Shown: positions 47,698 to 57,840 of the stretch, piece after piece
Position numbering within the stretch: the first letter of the stretch is position 1
How the letters are laid out: every line of letters starts with the position of its first letter
Origin: Micromussa lordhowensis
Lineage: Eukaryota; Cnidaria; Anthozoa; Scleractinia; Lobophylliidae
DNA: 64,000 bases
Reading direction: 5' to 3'
Assembly: GCA_964020085.1 (NCBI GenBank)
Contig: OZ026604.1
Span: forward strand, 8,703,473 to 8,767,472
Notes under the pieces: generated by a model
The model's database searches: none
What the model saw: only the letters and a program-made list of their open reading frames with translations
What the model was told of the DNA's origin: nothing
Made by a program: the position numbers and the translations under genes

Positions 47698-50600
47698 GCA
47701 GCAAGAGATTGTGGCTACGGAGCGGACACAGACAATCAAATTCGCGATGAAATCCTTTGCAAGTGCACCAGTACGTACATCAAGCGAAAGCTCTTGGAAG
47801 AAGGTCAAGGACTTAACTTAGACAAAGCGCTCGAAATAGCAGAGAACTGTGAAAAAGTGGACACACAACTCGCTGCAATGGCTACAGAAGGACCAGGAGT
47901 GAAAGGAAAAGAAGAAGATTCGGCAAATGTAAACCGCATAGAGGACAACAAGAAGGGCTCAGGGAAGAGTTCACAACTCACCTGCTACCGATGTGGCAGA
48001 CCTGGACATCTTGGTAAAGACCCGAAGTGCCCAGCAAGAGGTCAGTCTTGTCGCAAATGTGGATTGGAAGGACATTTCCAAGACCGTTGCAAGACGAAAC
48101 ACAAACGCGAAGGCGGAAAAGGAAAAACCAAGCGCCACAGGTACCCCAAGGGAGGCTCCGCAAATATGGTAGATACGCAAGATGATGAAGATGACTCAGA
48201 ATATGCATTTACTGTAGGAGATAAAAAGCAAGAGAAAATTGAAGTCACTATTGGAGGATGTAAGCTGAGTATGATAATAGATTCTGGAGCAAGTACTAAC
48301 ATCATCGACAAGCAAACATGGGAGTGGCTGAAGAGAAACAAAGTGAAGTGTAAATCAGCTCGTTCAGACAAGAAGCTCTTCGCATATGCATCCCAGACCC
48401 CATTAGATGTAATAGGAACATTCTCGTGCGAGGTCTCTGCAGGAAGAAACACCGCTAACGCCGAGTTCTGTGTAATCAATGGCAAAGGAGATCCACTCCT
48501 AGGGAGAGACACTGCAACTAGCCTTGGCGTATTGAAGATTGGAATTGACGTCGCTGAAGTAAACACAAGTTTGCAAACCATTGGTGAAGTCCTGCAAGAG
48601 AAATACCCGGAAGTCTTCAGTGGTGTTGGAAAACTGAAGGATCGAGCAGTACAACTTCACATAGACCCAAACACGAAGCCGATAGCGCAGCCAATACGGA
48701 GGACTCCTTTCAGCCTGAGGTCAAAGGTGGAAGAGAAGATCCAAGAACTAATTAACTTGGACATAATAGAGCCAGCAACTGGACCCACCCCGTGGGTTAA
48801 CCCCGTAGTTGTGGTTCCCAAGTCAGAAGGAGACATTCGACTCTGCATTGATATGCGCAGGGCGAACGAGGCAATACTGAGAGAGAGGCACCCTATCCCA
48901 ACGGTTGATGAAATCTTACAGAGTTTGAATGGTAGCAGAGTATTTAGCAAGCTTGATTTGAGGTGGGGCTACCACCAATTGGAATTGACACCTGACTCAC
49001 GAGAAATCACAACGTTTGTGACCCACTGTGGACTGTTCAGATATAAGAGACTGTTGTTCGGAGTTAATTCAGCCTCTGAACAATATCAACACGAGATCCA
49101 GACAGCACTCGCTGAAATAGATGGGCAGGAAAACATCTCAGATGATATAATAGTGCATGGCAAAGATCAAGCTGAACACGACGCAAACCTGGAGCTGGTG
49201 ATCAAGAGGCTTGGAGAGCGTGGATTGACCCTGAACGCAGCAAAGTGCCAGTTCAGCATGGATAAGCTAACATTCGTCGGGATGGTTCTATCAGCAAACG
49301 GAATCAGCTGTGCTGCAGACAAGGTTGAGGCCGTCACCAGTGCAAGAGAACCTCAAAGTGCCTCGGAGACACGCAGCTTCTTGGGGCTGGTGAACTATTG
49401 TGGTCGATTCATACCAGACCTAGCAACTATCTCTGAACCCCTGAGACGTCTGACAAAGGCAGGCACGCCATTTGTATTTGGAGAAGAACAGAAAGAAGCG
49501 TTCGCGGAATTGAAGAAGCGCCTAACAAACTCAGAGACTTTGGGGTATTTCGACAAAGATGCCCCAACGCAAGTAATCGCAGACGCGAGCCCTGTTGGGC
49601 TGGGAGCTGTTTTGACCCAAATAAGCAAGGATGGACCAAGAATTATCAGTTATGCAAGCCGAAGTCTGACAAGTACTGAGACAAGATACTCACAAACAGA
49701 GAAAGAGGCGCTCGCACTCATATGGGCCTGTGAAAAGTTCCACCCTTACATCTATGGCGTCCCATTTGAACTCATAACAGACCACAAGCCACTCGAGGTG
49801 ATTTATGGCCCGAGATCTAAACCGTGCGCACGCATTGAAAGGTGGGTACTAAGGATGCAACCATACAAGTTCAAGGTCAAGTACCAACCGGGCCCAAAGA
49901 ACATCGCTGATCCACTCTCGAGACTAGTGAGCAGCATGGAAAATGGACACAAATGCTCATCACAGGCTGAAGAATATGTACGATTTGTGGCAGTATCAGC
50001 AACACCCAATGCAATGACGACTCGTGAAGTTGAGGAGGCATCTGCCGCTGACGAAGAACTTTCAGCAGTTAGGCAGTGTATCAGTGGAAAGCCATGGGAC
50101 CAGTTAGTTTACAAGCGGTACCTCCCATGCAGCGGTGAGCTCTGCACTATAGGAAAGCTGGTACTCAGAGGAACAAGAATTGTCATCCCGAAGAAGCTTA
50201 GGTCCAGAGTGTTATCCATTGCCCACGAAGGCCACTTGGGCATTGTTGGAACTAAGCAAAAGCTTCGCAGCAAAGTATGGTGGCCCGGCATGGAGAGAGA
50301 TGCAGAGAAACATTGTAAAACCTGCTATGGGTGTCAGTTGGTCAGTCGTCCCGCTCCCCCAGAGCCTATTAGGACCACACCCTTACCTACTGGACCGTGG
50401 AGAGACTTGGCTATTGATTTGCTTGGACCACTTCCTACTGGCGAATCCATTCTAGTTGTTGTAGATTATTACAGCCGGTACTATGAGGTAGACATCCTGA
50501 AGTCCACTGTTGCTTCTAAGGTCATCTCACGCCTAGAAGAGATGTTTGCACGACATGGTCTACCCGAGAGCTTGACGTCCGACAATGGACCGCAGTTCAT

Positions 50601-51360
50601 ATCAGCAGAGTTCGCAGAGTACATGGTACAGCAAGGTATCAGACACCATAAAGTCACAGCCAAATGGCCGCAGGCCAATGGCGAAGTAGAACGCCAAAAT
50701 AGCTCACTTCTGAAACGACTCCAGATCGCACATGCTGAGAAGAAGAACTGGAAAACAGAGCTCAACATCTATCTTGCAGCTTACAGAAGCTTACCTCACA
50801 CAACAACCGGTGTGAGCCCAGCTGAGTTACTCTTTGGCCGAAAGATACGCACCAAACTTCCAGAGTTGAGTGATGTCCATGTAGAGCAAGGAGTACGTGA
50901 CAGGGACGGCGAACAGAAGAGTAAGAGCAAGTCGTATGCTGACTCAAGGAGAGGTGCAAGACTCTCAGAAGTACTTCCTGGAGACCAGGTATTAGTTCAA
51001 CAGGAAAAAATTGACAAACTCTCAACTCGGTTCAACCCAACCCCATACACAGTTGTAAGCAAGCATGGGAACAGTTTAATTGTGCAGTCCCAACAAGGAG
51101 CTCAATACTCCCGCAACACTGCGCATGTTAAGAAACTGCTACAGCACGATGAGACACTAAGCATGCAGGAAGGAACAGTGTCAGAAACAAGTCAAAAAGA
51201 GGAGGAACCGATTCAACAGCAGAGTGTGCAGCAGGAACCAAATGTGGCTGAGACCAAAGTTCCAGCTGAAGGACACACAGCTGCCAAACCAGAGATTCCA
51301 CTCAGGAGATCGCAGAGGCAAAGCCAGGCACCAAGTTATCTCAAGGATTACTATACCTGA
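47698..51360 (+). CDS. retrotransposon gag (3' part)-pol polyprotein, 1,220 codons
   Basis: The gag frame reopens at 47,698 (AARDCGYG...), ahead of any ATG. Zinc knuckles lie at 47,983-48,090: the first is unusual (CX2CX4HX6C), the second canonical CX2CX4HX4C. Protease carries DSGAST at 48,280. Reverse transcriptase spans about 48,690-49,320 with KLDLRWGY (Asp at 48,955) and the catalytic box ISDD at 49,135. RNase H has DASPVGLGAV (Asp at 49,582) and TDHKPLE. Integrase has an HHCC finger from 50,224, then Asp 50,416, Asp 50,581 and Glu 50,689, with 35 residues between the last two. No stop or frameshift is seen, so the enzyme part is intact, but without the gag start this copy cannot make its normal polyprotein. 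It could supply enzymes only if expressed from another promoter. Confidence 0.9.
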   Translation, partial: AARDCGYGADTDNQIRDEILCKCTSTYIKRKLLEEGQGLNLDKALEIAENCEKVDTQLAAMATEGPGVKGKEEDSANVNRIEDNKKGSGKSSQLTCYRCGRPGHLGKDPKCPARGQSCRKCGLEGHFQDRCKTKHKREGGKGKTKRHRYPKGGSANMVDTQDDEDDSEYAFTVGDKKQEKIEVTIGGCKLSMIIDSGASTNIIDKQTWEWLKRNKVKCKSARSDKKLFAYASQTPLDVIGTFSCEVSAGRNTANAEFCVINGKGDPLLGRDTATSLGVLKIGIDVAEVNTSLQTIGEVLQEKYPEVFSGVGKLKDRAVQLHIDPNTKPIAQPIRRTPFSLRSKVEEKIQELINLDIIEPATGPTPWVNPVVVVPKSEGDIRLCIDMRRANEAILRERHPIPTVDEILQSLNGSRVFSKLDLRWGYHQLELTPDSREITTFVTHCGLFRYKRLLFGVNSASEQYQHEIQTALAEIDGQENISDDIIVHGKDQAEHDANLELVIKRLGERGLTLNAAKCQFSMDKLTFVGMVLSANGISCAADKVEAVTSAREPQSASETRSFLGLVNYCGRFIPDLATISEPLRRLTKAGTPFVFGEEQKEAFAELKKRLTNSETLGYFDKDAPTQVIADASPVGLGAVLTQISKDGPRIISYASRSLTSTETRYSQTEKEALALIWACEKFHPYIYGVPFELITDHKPLEVIYGPRSKPCARIERWVLRMQPYKFKVKYQPGPKNIADPLSRLVSSMENGHKCSSQAEEYVRFVAVSATPNAMTTREVEEASAADEELSAVRQCISGKPWDQLVYKRYLPCSGELCTIGKLVLRGTRIVIPKKLRSRVLSIAHEGHLGIVGTKQKLRSKVWWPGMERDAEKHCKTCYGCQLVSRPAPPEPIRTTPLPTGPWRDLAIDLLGPLPTGESILVVVDYYSRYYEVDILKSTVASKVISRLEEMFARHGLPESLTSDNGPQFISAEFAEYMVQQGIRHHKVTAKWPQANGEVERQNSSLLKRLQIAHAEKKNWKTELNIYLAAYRSLPHTTTGVSPAELLFGRKIRTKLPELSDVHVEQGVRDRDGEQKSKSKSYADSRRGARLSEVLPGDQVLVQQEKIDKLSTRFNPTPYTVVSKHGNSLIVQSQQGAQYSRNTAHVKKLLQHDETLSMQEGTVSETSQKEEEPIQQQSVQQEPNVAETKVPAEGHTAAKPEIPLRRSQRQSQAPSYLKDYYT

Positions 51361-51497
51361 CTCTGAAAGACACTGACAGTAATAACTGAAGATATCAGGA
51401 ACATTGTTGAACACAAGTCTCGCTGAGTGAGACTGTTTATTTGCTTTAATGTTTTCTTGGCATTATGTTTACAATTGCGCCATTTGTCTTTTTATCT

Positions 51498-51511
51498 AAA
51501 AAGGGGAGAGA
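51498..51511 (+). promoter_or_regulatory. polypurine tract
   Basis: aaaaaggggagaga lies immediately before the 3' LTR, the expected primer site for plus-strand DNA synthesis. Confidence 0.75.
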
Positions 51512-51659
51512 TGTAGTGTATTAGGATCCTGTATGATGAAACCCAGACCCTCTCGGTTAAGTAGTCGAGCACGAGTTATCATGGCGAATAAAGTTATCGT
51601 TGTTGTTTGATGCAATCCGGTTTAATCCTTCTTATCACCGACCAGTTCGGGACACAACA
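51512..51659 (+). repeat. 3' LTR (148 bp)
   Basis: Matches the 5' LTR except for an 11-bp deletion after ggatcc. It is followed at 51,660-51,664 by AAGCC, the second target-site copy. Confidence 0.9.
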
Positions 51660-53200
51660 AAGCCAACCTCGCTTTATCTATCATAACAAATCTCTCGTGC
51701 TTTTGTTTCACTTCTTCACGGACGAAGATTACAATTATGCATTATATTTGATAATCATTTTCGACATTGCGACGCGCCGTTCTTCAGGGACATAGAAAGG
51801 TAGTTTTTCCGCTCGAAAATTTGAAGCTTTTTTACTGCAATTTTCTTGCTTGAAGACCGGGTATCTCGCAGTATTTGCATCTCCAACAGTGTAGAATTCT
51901 CCTATCATAAAAGGTGTCAGCCTAGTTTTGAATAAAATCTTTTTCTACAACACGGGCTGGAAAACTTTGAAATACTTCAATATATTTCCAACGTTTGTTT
52001 ATGTACATCACTGCTCCCTTTTTGCTGTTGTGAATTTTAATAGATCATTCTTTCGTCTGCCTCCTTGTTCCAGTGCTAGCATTATTTAATTTACCCTAGT
52101 CACAAATTTTATATTATTCCTTTGTTAATACATTGACTAGGGTAATGGATCGACTGAAAGGAGCCAATCCTCTCCAGGCGCTCTAGGAATGCAGCTAGCT
52201 ATAGTGGCTGAAACAACCGTGTATATTTTGAATAGCAACTTAAGTGTTAGTCCCTTGCTACAAAACGTTGAAAAGAGATAACAGTTCAATCTTGTTTCGA
52301 ATTTACGTATACCAAATAACTATCAACATTTAAGATCGACCTCGCCAAAAGGCGATGGAAAAGAATTGAAATAAATCGAAACTCCTTATCCATCAAAGCG
52401 AATTATTTAATCGTATTTCATAAGTTGTATTATTCAGTGCTTTGCAAAACGTTGTCAGCTTTTGTGTTCCCACTGGTTTGTATTCTATCTTTGGGATTTT
52501 AGTCGCGAATCTCTCGTATGTCGAGCTGTATTGAGACATTTTCCGCATTGGTTAAGCTTTCCAACAACGCAGAATTCGATTATTTTGCGTTGTCGCTCTA
52601 CAGAGGACGACTAAGAAAATTACCAACACTACTGAGTGTTGAGTTCTCGTTGCTGCTAATGGTCGCAGCACTATTTGAAGTACTGTATAGGTAGTTAATT
52701 TATAAATTACCAAAACTCATGTGCATCTCTCCATGCTAAGTTCCTCTTAGTTGGGTTAAACTCGCCCCTGCCCGTTTTTGTCTCAACTATTTCAGTCACA
52801 GGGAAAACCACAGCTAGCATACTGGGAAAAAGGGAAAAAAGCGGCAAAGACAACAGGCTAGAGAGCAGGAACATGTCAGAGCTTTTTTCTTGTAATTTAA
52901 GTTTGTTTGTCTATTCAGGTATTGGCCTAGGGTAACAAAGGTGAACCGGGCTTAAGGAACTGAAAAGAAATGTGGGTCGGTTTAATAATACTTCCAAAAC
53001 GAGCACAGGGGAACAGTTCTATTAATTGAGGTCTTCCAAGCATTCAATACAATATACAATACATACGGAGATATAGGTTTAATCAATAATCATTACACCA
53101 AAATGAAGCTTTGACTCGTTAACTTCGCTGTCAAGAAGAAAATGTATTGAAGTGTCTACATCAAATCAAACACATTGGACATTATTACACATTTAAGACC

Positions 53201-53267
53201 GCCTCCTGGTTAGCTCAGTTGGTAGAGCGCCAGTCTGCTGTGCGGAAGGTCGAGGGTTCGAGCCCCA

Positions 53268-53308
<41 letters not shown>

Positions 53309-53554
53309 TGTGCTGCCTTTGTAAATTCATCTGCAAATGGTTAGATATTCAGGTCTTCTCGGATAAGGACTATAAACCGTAGGCCCCGTCTCCTGCATCT
53401 TCAATGTTACATGGTTAGCAGGGGACGTTAAAGAACCCACACACTTATCGAAAAGAGTAGGGCACGTAGTTCCCGGTGTTGTGGTCTGGCCTTGTCTCAT
53501 GGGTTGGTGCTTTACATAGGGATAACCTCATGCACCTTTCCCCCTTGGACAGAG
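53201..53554 (+). mobile_element. tRNA-derived SINE (copy in duplication 2)
   Basis: Same position and sequence as the SINE at 12,437 (offset 40,764), with A and B boxes intact. It was inherited through the segmental duplication, not by a new insertion. Confidence 0.65.
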
Positions 53555-53764
53555 TTGTCCAAGAAAAATTGCTATGCTATGACTATGATTGGAAAGCTTA
53601 TGTTTGCAACAAGAAGTTAAATTTAAGAAATCTATCGACTAAGGAAGTCAATCTTTCCAAAAACAGGAATTCAAAGGTCTTAAGTGATGTCTATTAAGGA
53701 AATGACGTGTCATAACTCGTTTTCAATTAATGGTCAAAAATCAAACCGTTATCCCTGAGTTAAT

Positions 53765-54133
53765 AGGGAGTTTTAGCATTGACGACGGCGACGCCGAGAA
53801 CGACGCTTTGTGAAAAAAAGTATTTATATTTTACCCTCGAATGTTACAACTGTGTAGATCTATTCAGTACGCCTATCGGTCTAAAATCCTGCTCAGGCTA
53901 AATATGTAATGACAGCGTTCAATTCCAAAGGAAGAAACGAAAAATTAGCCATTGTGGTTCTCGTACTCCAAAATACGTAGAACTTGGTCATTTCACGTTG
54001 TGGTTTTGCAGAGGACGGCAAAGAAATGTACAAAGAATCAAAACGCACGTGCAGAACCATTGTTCTGCTCATTAAACCTTTTCTTTGCTGACGTTCTCGT
54101 TGCCGTCGCCGTCGTGATTTGCTAAAACTCCCT
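53765..54133. mobile_element. 369-bp MITE present only in copy 2
   Basis: Ends agggagttttagca and tgctaaaactccct, followed inward by inverted gacgacggcgacg / cgtcgccgtcgtc blocks. AAT occurs on both sides (53,762-53,764 and 54,134-54,136), whereas copy 1 reads gagttaatgattc without the element near 13,000. Three-base targets fit PIF/Harbinger-like mobilisation, which is an inference. Confidence 0.85.
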
Positions 54134-55479
54134 AATGATTCTAAGAGGACACTAATTTCATCTTAGTATGTGGCGTACTATGCATAAGGCAAATCTACAG
54201 CTTTTAATTTAAGAAGGTCAAAATAGGTCAGCCTTTACAGATCAACAAAACACTCATTCGGCAACCGCAAGAAACATCTTTTATGCAAATGATTAATTAT
54301 AAGCTAAAATATTTCCATTAACGATGCCGATTTCGAAATCAGCAATCCAAAGAACTTCATTTGCCGATCATTTCGATCGTGTCTCATTCCTCCAGCAATT
54401 TATTTTGAAATAATAGATTTCTGCCTCAATGCACGCCACACATTTTCCATTTTTGTTTCCTTTGTGAGGTTAAAGAAAGAAAATGCTACTTCTCAATCCT
54501 TGGTTTAAGTCGTTTATCCCAAGAGAAGCAGTGTTGTACATATAAATACGTCTTCGCAAAGGTTGTACAAAGATTAGAATCGTAATATAACTCATGCTCT
54601 AGAATACATTCCTTGTCAAGCTTAATGTGTAAAACGTTATAAGCAATTAATGATTTGTGAATAAACAACATTGCTAAGGTGAGCGAGAAAACACAAATGT
54701 TATTTAGTTGCTCCAGGACAAAACAGATTATTGCCCACTAACTAAGCTCACTGTTCAATTCATGAAGTTTTACCAAGCAAAACATAATTGCTGACCTATA
54801 CATAACTAATTAGTAATTTCCTGTGGTGAAGGCGGCTGAATTTGTGCGACGTTGAAATTTTTTATGAATTAAGTAGCAAGATTTTGCGGTTTTCTCTGTT
54901 AAAGAATATCATCAAAGCAACGGACAAAGTTTCGAGAATTCTGTGTAAATTCAAATAGAATATATTTAAGGACAATGTTTTAATGAAATGAGAAATTTTC
55001 AATATCTTGTTAGAATACCGGCGTTATATTTCTTGCTTGTATATTACAGAATGCACTAAAGTACAGAAAGGAAAAGAGTAGAATTCGGTTTTCTATTGCT
55101 TTGAGTTGGTTTGTTTAAAAACACATTCTACTACAGTTTATGGTTTATCAGTCCAGTTTCAATGACAAATTTTGACAATTCATAACTAACTACAGTTTTT
55201 TACTTCTATCTGCAGTTCGACTCTGTAGATGGTTACTATTTAAAGAGGTAACTTCTATTCCATTTTTTACTAATAAGATTAATTCTATATGCAAACGCGG
55301 TCCTTAGCCTCGAGTTATCTGTTCATAGATTTTTTTGTTTCGTGAAGTGAATTCTCCGAACGATTAAGTTTCTTCGGCTCTGTTCATATAGATTTTTTGG
55401 TCTTGATTTTTCACACGATTGATCGCCTAAAACAACTTTATTCAAAATTTACACAAGTCAGCCTCAGTTTTTGTAGCAG

Positions 55480-55666
55480 TTCAGTGAAGACTGCACTAAT
55501 GTGACAAATTATCTTCTCAGAGAAGCCTCGTCAATTGTGTGTCTAGAGACTAGGCAGGTGTTTACCAAGATCAGCCTCCACCGGAGTCAGAGCCTGGTGG
55601 AAAGTATAAGTTTCCTGATGGAATGGGTCTTCAGGAGCCTGTGAAAGCTTTCGTAAAGCCCCATAG
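55480..55666 (+). pseudogene. decayed beta/gamma-crystallin-like last exon (copy 2)
   Basis: More complete than its partner at 13.5 kb. It opens FSEDCTNVTNYL and REASSIV as in the intact gene, then lacks the Trp, shifts frame after QVFTKIS and stops early. The end codons of the family (PVKAF-like) are readable in another frame. Confidence 0.6.
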
Positions 55667-57120
55667 AGACTTTATCATAATAACAAGTGCAACGAAACGT
55701 TAATGTTGCGTATTGTTATGTTAATTACATGGAAGTCAAAAGTAAAAGAAACTTTCCGTCTTTCGTCATGTAGTATAGTCGCGAAATAATAACCAAACCA
55801 GTCATGGTTTAGGGCTCTTTTCAATAAAAGTAAAGCATTTAAAAAAGTGAAGAGAACGAAAGACTCCTTCAGAGTTCAGTTTTGTGGATTTTGGGTTTAA
55901 AGACTCTCAACTCTGTTTTCAAGTATGTTGGTTCCTGTTTTCAAGAAGGTCAAAAAAGGCAAGCCATTATCCCAAATAAAACACTACTAAGCAACATTAC
56001 TAACCACAACACCTTAATTAAGTTGGTTTAACAAAATACTAGAGTATGCAAAGCAGCTACAGAGTCAAGTGATCTGCTGCCAATAAAAACCAACCTCGCT
56101 TGATCTATCATAACAAATCTCTAATTCTTTTGTTTTGCACCTTCATGGTCGAAGATTACAATCATGCCAGAGTGCATTAAATCTGACAATCATTTTCGAC
56201 ATCGCGCATCACCGTTCTTTAGCGAATATAGTAGAAACATAGTTTTCCGTTCTAAATTTGAGGCTAGAAATAAACTTTTTTTCTGGGATATTTTCTGGCT
56301 TTAAAATCGCGTTTTTACTTTGCAGTATTTGCATCTCCAACAATTTAGTAACTATTTTATCATAAAAGGTGTCAGCCTATTTAGGGTTTAAATCTCGACT
56401 GTCAATGATTCCACATGCGCAAAAGAAACTTCCAATATACTCTCTCAGTGACTTTCGAAGAAATATTTTGAGAACAAGCTGAACTTTTTACATTATTTAA
56501 AGGACATCCGCCGCATTAACAATGCATATGACGTAAAAAATCGATAATTTGTGAATGTAACTGATATGCACTTGCTCCCTGCGACTGTTTGAGTCACTGG
56601 ACTCGTCTCGGCGTGTTGTCTCGAACTAACGGTCTATCGCGATTGTGCTTCAACTGCCACGTTCTGGGTAAGAGGCATTTATATTTGTAGAAAGTCGTGC
56701 AATCATTGTAGCGAATGCGATGTTCATACTGCACTTATAGAATGGTGTCGAAAGTGCTGTCATTAGCGGAATGGTTCAGAAAATAAATAAAAAACAGTGT
56801 GTTTTCTAGTATGTATAGCTTTCTAAAGAAATAGAGCACCATGAAACTCACGTTTAACTTAAGCCGCCGCCATATTGGATTTACACTCAGAGTTGCAGTA
56901 AATTTCTACAAACAACATCAAAAAGCTAGGTAACTGTTTATTCGCCTTCAAGTGTTAAAATTATAGCCAATTTGTAGAAAAAGGATTACTCTACAACTCT
57001 CTCTTATCATCCTATCCGGATGAGCAATAGGAGAGAAAATGGCACTGTTCCAAGGACTTCACTGATTTTACTTATCGTCATTGCAGCCTGAACGCATTTC
57101 TGGAGTTCGACAGTTCCTCC

Positions 57121-57840
57121 ATGGAGTTCAACAATCCCTCTGGAAGACAGCGGACTGAGAACACGGGAAAAGTAAGATCATTTCAGTTGCGGCGATAAAT
57201 TTCAAACTAGGGAGTACAAAGTCAGCGAATGTTTGATAAACATAAAGGCAACGGATTTCGTCCGTTATGTGAGCTGCGTCTTATTTTATCTATCAATCAA
57301 TTAGAATCAAATAACCACGTATGGACTAATAGAAATCTAGACAAAACATCGATCGCAAGATCGAGATGGTAAATTGAGTATACGTAAGAATTATGAAGAA
57401 ATACGGAGATTTATAAGTGGGGTAATATCATATCTTATTGTTTTGCAGGACTCGTCCAAAACAGTTCTGACATTGTATGGGTCAAAATCTTATGGGGGAA
57501 GAATGCAGGTAAGACTTTTAAAGTGTTTACCAAGAGAGGATCAAGGGTAAAAGAGTTCATTTCCTTTAGGCAACTTGTACTCAAGTCAGTAAGCATGATT
57601 CTTTATTTTCTTACTTTCTTTGTTTTGCAGACATTCGATGCGGAATGCAATGACGTGACGAGGTTTATTCCCGATGGAGCCTCGTCCATTGTTGTGTCTG
57701 AAGGCACCGAGGCTTGGCAGGTTTTCACCGAAGTCAGCTTTGGAGGGGCTACCGCGCGTTTACAGCCTGGTGGTAAATATCAGTATCCTGTCGATATGCG
57801 TCTCCAGGATCCCGTGAAAAGCTTCCGCAAAGCTCCATAG
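57121..57840 (+). CDS. beta/gamma-crystallin-like protein, three coding exons, 106 aa (copy 2)
   Basis: Exons 57121-57171, 57449-57508 and 57631-57840 keep the same splice sites and phase-0 junctions as the 15-kb gene. Differences seen by eye are Ser to Phe at residue 3, Cys to Ser in the first Greek key (GSKSYGGRMQ) and Leu to Ile before PDGASS. Both Greek keys, PGGKY and the VKSFRKAP end are unchanged. ATTAAA at 57994-57999 is a likely poly(A) signal. Conservation of frame and splice sites in both copies while neighbouring exons decay suggests selection, but the duplication is too recent for that to be proved. Confidence 0.8.

Larger units (their letters stand above)
21877..51659 (+). mobile_element. 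Ty3/gypsy LTR retrotransposon, interrupted in gag by ~25 kb
   Basis: Bounded by LTRs of 159 and 148 bp that start TG and end CA, with a 5-bp AAGCC target duplication. Removing the insertion 22,420-47,697 leaves about 4.5 kb, a normal size for a compact gypsy element with one gag-pol frame. The domain order protease, RT, RNase H, integrase defines the Ty3/gypsy group. The LTRs differ by one 11-bp indel and otherwise look identical, so the insertion is recent. It landed after the 11-kb segmental duplication, because only copy 1 carries it. Confidence 0.9.

Noticed and set aside
47698..51360. Pol gene as an infectious retrovirus
   Set aside because: No envelope frame is present, and gag is interrupted; it is a gypsy-type retrotransposon.
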